Positions 58,746 through 64,000 of a DNA stretch of 64,000 nt are shown piece after piece. Under the pieces are notes generated by a model that did no database searches, was not told the DNA's origin, and saw only the letters and a program-made list of their open reading frames with translations. Source of the DNA: Harmothoe impar (Eukaryota; Annelida; Polychaeta; Phyllodocida; Polynoidae). Where the stretch lies: positions 8,752,861 through 8,816,860 of the forward strand of contig OX381716.1 of assembly GCA_947462335.1 (NCBI GenBank), written 5' to 3'. Each line of letters opens with the position of its first letter. Position 1 is the first letter of the stretch. Both the position numbers and the translations under genes were made by a program.

Positions 58746-59168
58746 CGCAACAGTAGCAGGCGCAGCAGCCTCAGCAGGCGCAGCAGTAGCAGGCGCAGCA
58801 GTAGCAGGCGCAGCGGTAGCAGGTGCAGCAGCAGCAGCAGCCGCAGCAGGCGGGGCGGCAGTAGCAGCGGCAGCGCGCTTAGCAGCAACGTGTACCGTCG
58901 CGAGTGTAACAACGTCGCTAGCACGACGACTACTACCAGTAGTACTACTACTACTACTACTACTACTACTAGTACTACTACTGCTACTACTACTGCTACT
59001 ACTACTACTACTGCCGCGAGCGCTCGCTACAGCGGGAGGGTGATAAGACCAAGCGGCTGCGGCGGTAGTCTCATTTTCAGTAGCAAGAGGAGGCACTGAC
59101 GCTAAACGAGCGCTGTTCCGCGTAGTCTTCTTGTTCTTGGACGGCGCTAGGTGTTGTCTTTTGCTCAT
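57570..59168 (-). CDS. Ser/Ala-rich protein with two PC4-like modules, copy B
   Basis: 532 aa from ATG 59,168 (context CACCATGA). It is the same protein as at 3,224-4,801, with longer or shorter Ser, Ala and Glu runs. The ordered C-terminal ~150 residues are almost unchanged between copies, whereas the low-complexity part varies in length, which suggests the C-terminus carries the function. The final module ends GVTLSARALKELDDKTEIIL, fitting the beta-ridge then helix of PC4. It lies upstream of the polymerase on the same strand. TATA-like GTATATAAGG is at 59,227-59,236. Confidence 0.72.
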
Positions 59169-60201
59169 GGTGGTGACTGTAGAGAGCAGCAAAAGAATGA
59201 GTGAGTGAATGGAGGTTTCCAGACCCCTTATATACGCCTTCTCGCTTCTAGAGCTAAGCTACTTACTGACCCTGTTCAGCTGCCGCCGGCTGGCCGGCGG
59301 CCATTCACAAAGAGAAACAAAAGACATAAGGCATGACGTTTTCAGCTGGATCCCTTTCCCCCCTTTTGAGAGATCGACTGTCATGAGCTAAGCCGCTTAC
59401 CACCCTGTTCAGCAATTCAACGCGCATTAGCTGTATAAAGGATTAAGCGGTTGCTGCCGTCGACTGACCGGCGGCCATTCACAAAGACATAAGGTATGAC
59501 GTTTTCAGCTGGATCCCTTTCCCCTCTTTTTTTTTGAGGGATCCACTGTCATGAGCTAAGCCACTTACCACCCTGTTCAGCCATTCAGCGCGCGTTAGCT
59601 GTATAAAGGATTAACGGTGATGAGCTTAGAGCGTGTATACAAAAAAAAACTACAGGAGGCGTGTGGCGTGAAGCAGGACCCCCCTAAGACGAACGTGTCT
59701 GTCTGTGAGTAGAGGCGTGTGCATGTGGTGAGCGACTTAAGTGTAAGACAAAAAAAAAATCACCACCTCCTGCCGTGGTGAGTAGACCGGGCCGGCCAGG
59801 CGGCGGCCGGCTAGTTCAATAGGGAGGGGTGACAGCTGACTAAGGCTGTGCATGAAAAAAATCCGATTTTCACCTGACCTCTGACGTTTGTTACAATGAA
59901 TGTCAGAGGGAGGGAGACGTCCTCAGGTAGGGGGTAGGAGGTAAGGCTATGGATGAGGAAGAAACACCGTTTTCAGCTGGTCTCCACGGATAGCGATGAC
60001 ACACCCCTCGTCATCTAAGCTCTTAAGGAGCGGAGCGGTTGAAAAAGCGTCATGCGGACAGGTCGCTACACAGCTGGAGTGCTGTTGGAAATGTAATTAA
60101 ACTCCCTCTGTATAAAAAGCTCTGATTTCTGTTGGAAAAAAACCATATCGCCTCTGACCACAGTAACGTCTACTACCACCACCGCCGCCACCACCGCTGC
60201 C

Positions 60202-60232
<31 letters not shown>

Positions 60233-60253
60233 CCACCGCCAAGACGAGACGAG
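59169..60253. promoter_or_regulatory. Divergent control region, copy B
   Basis: Contains the minus-strand TATA for the PC4-like gene (59,227-59,236), the three GAGCTAAGC modules (about 59,250-59,630), the conserved leader region, the plus-strand TATAAAAAG (60,111-60,119) and the CCG/CCA repeat (about 60,172-60,239). No open frame. Confidence 0.65.
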
Positions 60254-60982
60254 ATGGCTCAAGCTATTCCACCTTCACCGCCTTGTCCACCTGAAAAAAA
60301 GTTAATGCAGCTTGACGACGTGAGACGCGCGAGGCAGACCGATGGGGAGAACAGAGACGTAGGACAGCGGCGGTTAGCCTATAGCGACGCCTTGCTTCGT
60401 CAACTAGGTAAAGAGTTGAGCGGCTGTTGGAGAGAGTTGGGCAGTAGCTAAAAAGTTACCGCCGCCCGTATGGATGCTCTAGTAGAGCGCAGTGTCAAGA
60501 CACCGGAGGAGCTGTGTACGGCGATGTTCCGAGTCTGGTTGGGTGAAACCCCGCATCGTCATAGATGGGGAGAGCTCGGTCGCGTCTTCACCCGCATTAG
60601 ACGCGTGGAACTGTTGGCTCAGTGGATGTCCCTTCTCCACAGACAGGGGTTGGATTTCGAAAACCCCGACTCGCGCGCGATGCATAAGCACTTGGGCACC
60701 CTCGGCAGACGTCTAGGTAGCAGGTGGAAAGAGGTGGGGGACCATTTAAAATTGTCGCCTGAGAGGTTAGATAAGATCGCTGAAGAATGCGAATACGGAG
60801 TAAGTCCCGCTGAGTGGGCCTTCCGAGTGTTGAAAATGTGGCAAGATGAAGCTGACGGTGCCGGCGGTACACCTTTTGAACTCCTTCGAGTGTTGACTGA
60901 GGACATGGGAAAGTTTGACCTCGGCATCGCGATATTACTTGACTTTATCAAGCAAGAAACAACGAGAACGACGGACATGTGA
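60254..60982 (+). pseudogene. Tandem death-domain gene, copy B, one nonsense change
   Basis: Same start (MAQAIP) and layout as copies A and C, but the codon that is TTA there is TAA at 60,449-60,451, within the first death domain. The frame downstream is open to the normal stop, so an ATG at 60,470 could still give a 170-aa product containing the rest of domain 1 and all of domain 2. A single base separates it from an intact gene. Confidence 0.88.
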
Positions 60983-62060
60983 ATTGTTGTGTTTTATTTT
61001 CATACGTCTTCTTTATTAGTAAGTAAAAAAAAAAATATCATAACAATTAAGACGCGCGCCCTCTTCAAGTGTCACTTCCTCCAGTCGCAGCTGATCGCCT
61101 CATCGAAGCACGTGATAAACAAAAAAAAACGAAGAGACACGCTTCTTCCTCTCGAGAGGAAGAAGCGTGTCTCTCGATTGAAATCTTTTTCTTTTCTTTT
61201 TTTCTTAAAAGAGACAAACGCCCCTTAGAGTGCCCCCCCACCCCCCTAGAGTGCCCCCCTCCCCCCCTCCCCCCCTCCCCCCCCCCCACTCGCCCCATGC
61301 ATCCTAAAAGCGCCCCCCTCCCCATGCATCTTAAAGAAGCCCCCCTCCCCTTCCCTCCCCTCCCCTCCCCTCCCCCCCTTTATACACTCTAAAGAACGCT
61401 TCTACCTAGTTCAATAAGTCACTTCCAGTCGCTCGTAAAACAATAAAAAATGAAAAAAAAAAACAAACTTATATCGTAGTGTTTTTTATTAGTTTACCGA
61501 AAAAAATAAGAGACTCGCCTCCTTCTCCTCCTCCTCCTCCTCCTCCTCCTCCTCCTCCTCCTCCAAAAAAAAAAGATATCACATTTTAAAGCGCGTGACC
61601 CCTTAAAGACGCTCATCTCTTCATTATGTCGCGTGACGTCACTTCTTCTTCTTCCGGTCACGTGATCAATCAGGTCACTTCCGGTCACGTGATCCTCAAT
61701 GAGGTCACTCACTTCCGGTTGGCCATTAGGTCATGTGACGTCACTTCCGGTCACGTGACTCATCAGGTCACTTCCGGTCACGTGATCCTAAAGTAGGTCA
61801 TATGACCTCACTTCCGGTCCCCTAAGTAGGTCATATGACGTCACTTCCGGTCCATAAGTAGGTCATATGACGTCACTTCCGGTCACGTGACCAAATGGCG
61901 GCCTCTGATTGGCTAACTAGGTCACGTGACGTCACCACTAATCCCCTAAGTAGGTCACTTCCGGTCACGTGACCAAATGGAGGCCTCTGATTGGCTGCAG
62001 GTCGATTGAGTAATAAACAGTACTTAACTATAGTCCCGTTCCGATACATACTATACTACT
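60983..62060. repeat. Right terminal region and inverted repeat of copy B
   Basis: No gene. In order: an AT-rich 3' flank shared with the left end, the 40-bp palindrome, a C-rich block (about 61,225-61,378), a CTC-triplet run (about 61,518-61,563), then E-box/ETS/CRE/CCAAT-type repeats to the terminus CTATACTACT. Confidence 0.85.
61134..61173. repeat. Perfect 40-bp palindrome
   Basis: GAGACACGCTTCTTCCTCTC followed directly by its complement, with no loop. The same structure occurs in A (39 bp, one base lost), C (split by copy B) and D. Confidence 0.95.
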
Positions 62061-62066
62061 AGCGTG
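62061..62066. repeat. Right target-site duplication of copy B
   Basis: AGCGTG, identical to 52,620-52,625. After removing copy B and one AGCGTG, the outer palindrome reads on as GAAGCGTGTCTC. Confidence 0.92.
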
Positions 62067-62219
62067 TCTCTTCATTTTTTTTTGTTTATCACGTGCCTCG
62101 ATGAGGCGATCAGCTGCGACTGGAGGAAGTGACACTTTAAGAGGACACGCGTCTTAATTGTTATAATATTTTTTTTTACTTACTAATAAAGAAGACGTAT
62201 GAAAATAAAACACAACAAT

Positions 62220-62960
62220 TCACATGTCCGTCGTTCTCGTTGTTTCTTGCTTGATAAAGTCAAGTAATATCGCGATGCCGAGGTCAAACTTTCCCATGTC
62301 CTCAGTCAACACTCGAAGGAGTTCAAAAGGCGTACCGCCGGCACCGTCAGCTTCAGCTTGCCACATTTTCAACACTCGGAAGGCCCACTCAGCGGGACTT
62401 CCTCCGTATTCGCATTCTTCAGCGATCTTATCTAACCTCTCAGGCGACAATTTTAAATGGTCCCCCACCTCTTTCCACCTGCTACCTAGACGTCTGCCAA
62501 GAGTACCCAAGTGCTTATGCATCGCGCGCGAGTTGGGGTTTTCGAAATCCAACCCCTGTCTGTGGAGAAGGGACATCCACTGAGCCAACAGTTCCACGCG
62601 TCTAATGCGGGTGAAGACGCGACCGAGCTCTCCCCATCTATGACGATGCGGGGTTTCACCCCACCAGACTCGGAACATCGCCGTACACAGCTCCTCCGGT
62701 GTCTTGACACTGCGCTCTACTAGAGCATCCATACGGGCGGCGGTAACTTTTAAGCTACTGCCCAACTCTCTCCAAGATCCGCTCAACTCTTTACCTAGTT
62801 GACGAAGCAAGGCGTCGCTATAGGCTAACCGCCGCTGTCCTACCTCTCTGTTCTCCCCATCGGTCTGCCTCGCGCGTCTCACGTCGTCAAGCCGCATTAA
62901 CTTTTTTTCAGGTGGACAAGGCGGTGAAGGCGAGCTTGAAAGTGGAATAGCTTGAGCCAT
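62220..62960 (-). CDS. Tandem death-domain protein, copy C (intact)
   Basis: 246 aa from ATG 62,960. The two death-fold units are intact, with both helix-2 tryptophans (GSWRELG and GSRWKEVG) present. It keeps the TTA codon that is a stop in copy B. Differences from copy A are a 3-residue net shortening of the basic N-terminus and scattered substitutions. The gene is preceded by the CCG/CCA leader and TATA box on the minus strand. Confidence 0.82.
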   Translation of the reverse strand: MAQAIPLSSSPSPPCPPEKKLMRLDDVRRARQTDGENREVGQRRLAYSDALLRQLGKELSGSWRELGSSLKVTAARMDALVERSVKTPEELCTAMFRVWWGETPHRHRWGELGRVFTRIRRVELLAQWMSLLHRQGLDFENPNSRAMHKHLGTLGRRLGSRWKEVGDHLKLSPERLDKIAEECEYGGSPAEWAFRVLKMWQAEADGAGGTPFELLRVLTEDMGKFDLGIAILLDFIKQETTRTTDM

Positions 62961-62972
62961 CTCGTCTCGTCT

Positions 62973-63023
<51 letters not shown>

Positions 63024-64000
63024 TGGTAGTAGACGTTACTGTGGTCAGAGGCGATATGGTTTTTTTCCAACAGAAATCAGAGCTTTTATACAGAGGGAGT
63101 TTAATCCTATTTCCAACAGCACTCCAGCTGTCTAGCGACCTGTCCGCATGACGCTTTTTCAGCCGCTCCGCTCCTTAAGAGCTTAGATGACGAGGGGTAT
63201 GTCATCGCTATCCGTGGAGACCAGCTGAAAACGGTGTTTTTTCCTCATCCGTAGCCTTACCTCCTACCCCCTACCTGAGGACGTCTCCCTCCCTCTGACA
63301 TTCATTGTAACAAACGTCAGAGGTCAGGTGAAAATCGGATTTTTTCATGCACAGCCTTAGTCAGCTGTCACCCCCCCCTATTGAACTAGCCGGCCGCCGC
63401 CGGCCGGCCCAGTCTACTCACCACGGCAGGAGGTGGTGATTTTTTTTTTGTCTTACACTTAAGTCGCTCACCACATGCACACGCCTCTACTCACAGACAG
63501 ACACGTTCGTCTTAGGGGGTCCTGCTTCACGCCACATGCCTCCTGTAGTTTTTTTGTATACACACTCTAAGCTCATCACCGTTAATCCTTTATACAGCTA
63601 ACGCGCGTTAGGGTGGTAAGTAGCTTAGCTCATGACAGCGGATCCCTCAAAAAAGAGGGGAAAGGGATCCAGCTGAAAACGTCATACCTTATGTCTTTTG
63701 TTTCTCTTTGTGAATGGCCGCCGGTCAGTCGGCGGCAGCAACCGCTTAATCCTTTATACAGCTAATGCGCGTTGAATTGCTGAACAGGGTGGTAAGTAGC
63801 TTAGCTCATGACAGTCGATCTCTCAAAAGGGGGGAAAGGGATCCAGCTGAAAACGTCATACCTTATGTTTTTTGTTTCTCTTTGTGAATGGCCGCCGGCC
63901 AGCCGGCGGCAGCTGAACAGGGGCAGTAAGTAGCTTAGCTCTAGAAGCGAGAAGGCGTATATGAGGGGCCTGGAAACCTCCATTCACTCACTCATTCTTT
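62961..64000. promoter_or_regulatory. Divergent control region, copy C
   Basis: CGG/TGG run (62,974-63,030), minus-strand TATAAAAG (63,083-63,090), conserved leader region, and GAGCTAAGC modules in inverse (about 63,595-63,945). A TATA-like GTATATGAG near 63,957 would serve the PC4-like gene, whose ATG falls just outside the window. Confidence 0.65.

Larger units (their letters stand above)
52626..62060 (-). mobile_element. Three-gene Polinton-related element, copy B (complete ends)
   Basis: 9,435 bp with inverted ends AGTAGTATAG...CTATACTACT and a perfect 6-bp duplication AGCGTG. Contents: polymerase (53,259-57,383, minus), PC4-like protein (57,570-59,168, minus), divergent control region, and death-domain gene (60,254-60,982, plus, with one nonsense change). 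AG/CT ends, 6-bp duplications and a protein-primed-type polymerase are Polinton/Maverick traits. The absence of integrase, ATPase, protease and capsid genes means movement would depend on proteins supplied elsewhere. Confidence 0.92.
51704..64000 (+). mobile_element. Three-gene element, copy C (outer, interrupted by copy B)
   Basis: Left terminus at 51,704 (AGTAGTATAG...). Sequence runs through the inverted-repeat region, a GGA-triplet run, a G-rich block (52,389-52,550) and the left part of the palindrome to 52,625. It resumes at 62,067 after copy B and its duplicated AGCGTG. C is in the opposite orientation to A and B: death-domain gene on the minus strand, PC4-like gene starting rightwards just beyond 64,000. 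The 6 bases before its left end are AGTGTA. Confidence 0.9.

Noticed and set aside
52626..62060. Integrase, capsid, protease or packaging ATPase genes within copy B
   Set aside because: I looked for them because of the Polinton-like ends; no open frame of suitable size or motif exists outside the three gene loci.

Overview
The window looks like animal nuclear DNA. It is AT-rich and gene-poor, with GT..AG introns, a Penelope-like retroelement, a metazoan-type Crypton recombinase, tRNA-derived short repeats, minisatellites and MITEs. I see no clear single-copy host gene. A marine invertebrate, perhaps a deuterostome such as a lancelet or hemichordate, would fit, but the sequence alone does not settle the host.

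The most striking content is a family of GC-richer, terminally inverted, virus-like elements present in four copies. Copy A (1-7,729) enters from the left edge. Copy D (39,436-40,278) is a decayed fragment. Copy C (51,704-52,625 plus 62,061-64,000) is interrupted by copy B (52,626-62,060), which is complete at both ends. B is 9,435 bp, starts AGTAGTATAG and ends CTATACTACT, and is flanked by a perfect 6-bp duplication AGCGTG. It lies inside a 40-bp palindrome of C. B has only three gene loci: a protein-primed-type family B DNA polymerase (about 1,374 aa), a Ser/Ala-rich protein with two C-terminal PC4-like single-stranded-DNA-binding modules, and, divergently transcribed, a small protein of two tandem death domains. 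The polymerase, AG/CT ends and 6-bp duplication point to the Maverick/Polinton lineage, but no integrase, packaging ATPase, protease or capsid gene is present. The combination of replication genes with a death-domain gene is not one I recognise as described. The ends are dense in ETS, E-box, CRE and CCAAT (NF-Y) type sites.

Region by region: 1-7.7 kb, copy A (polymerase frameshifted, other two genes open). 7.8-8.0 kb, a fold-back repeat. 8.5-11.0 kb, a three-exon Crypton-type tyrosine recombinase. 11.2-12.2 kb, a truncated LINE ORF1-like frame. 12.2-25.4 kb, AT-rich DNA with two MITEs carrying 4-bp duplications and the first copy of a segmental duplication. 25.7-29.6 kb, a Penelope-like element with GIY-YIG endonuclease, inserted in an ACAACAT-type repeat. 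31.7-33.7 kb, a satellite of about 145 bp carrying RFX-type palindromes. 35.2-37.4 kb, a diverged tandem duplication. 39.4-40.3 kb, copy D. 45.3-51.0 kb, the second copy of the segmental duplication with a 1.8-kb insertion. 51.2-51.7 kb, tRNA-like repeats. 51.7-64 kb, nested copies C and B.

In the three-gene element the polymerase would copy the linear DNA from its ends, the PC4-like protein would coat single strands, and the death-domain protein would plausibly act on host apoptotic or innate-immune adaptors. The last is inference from fold recognition only.
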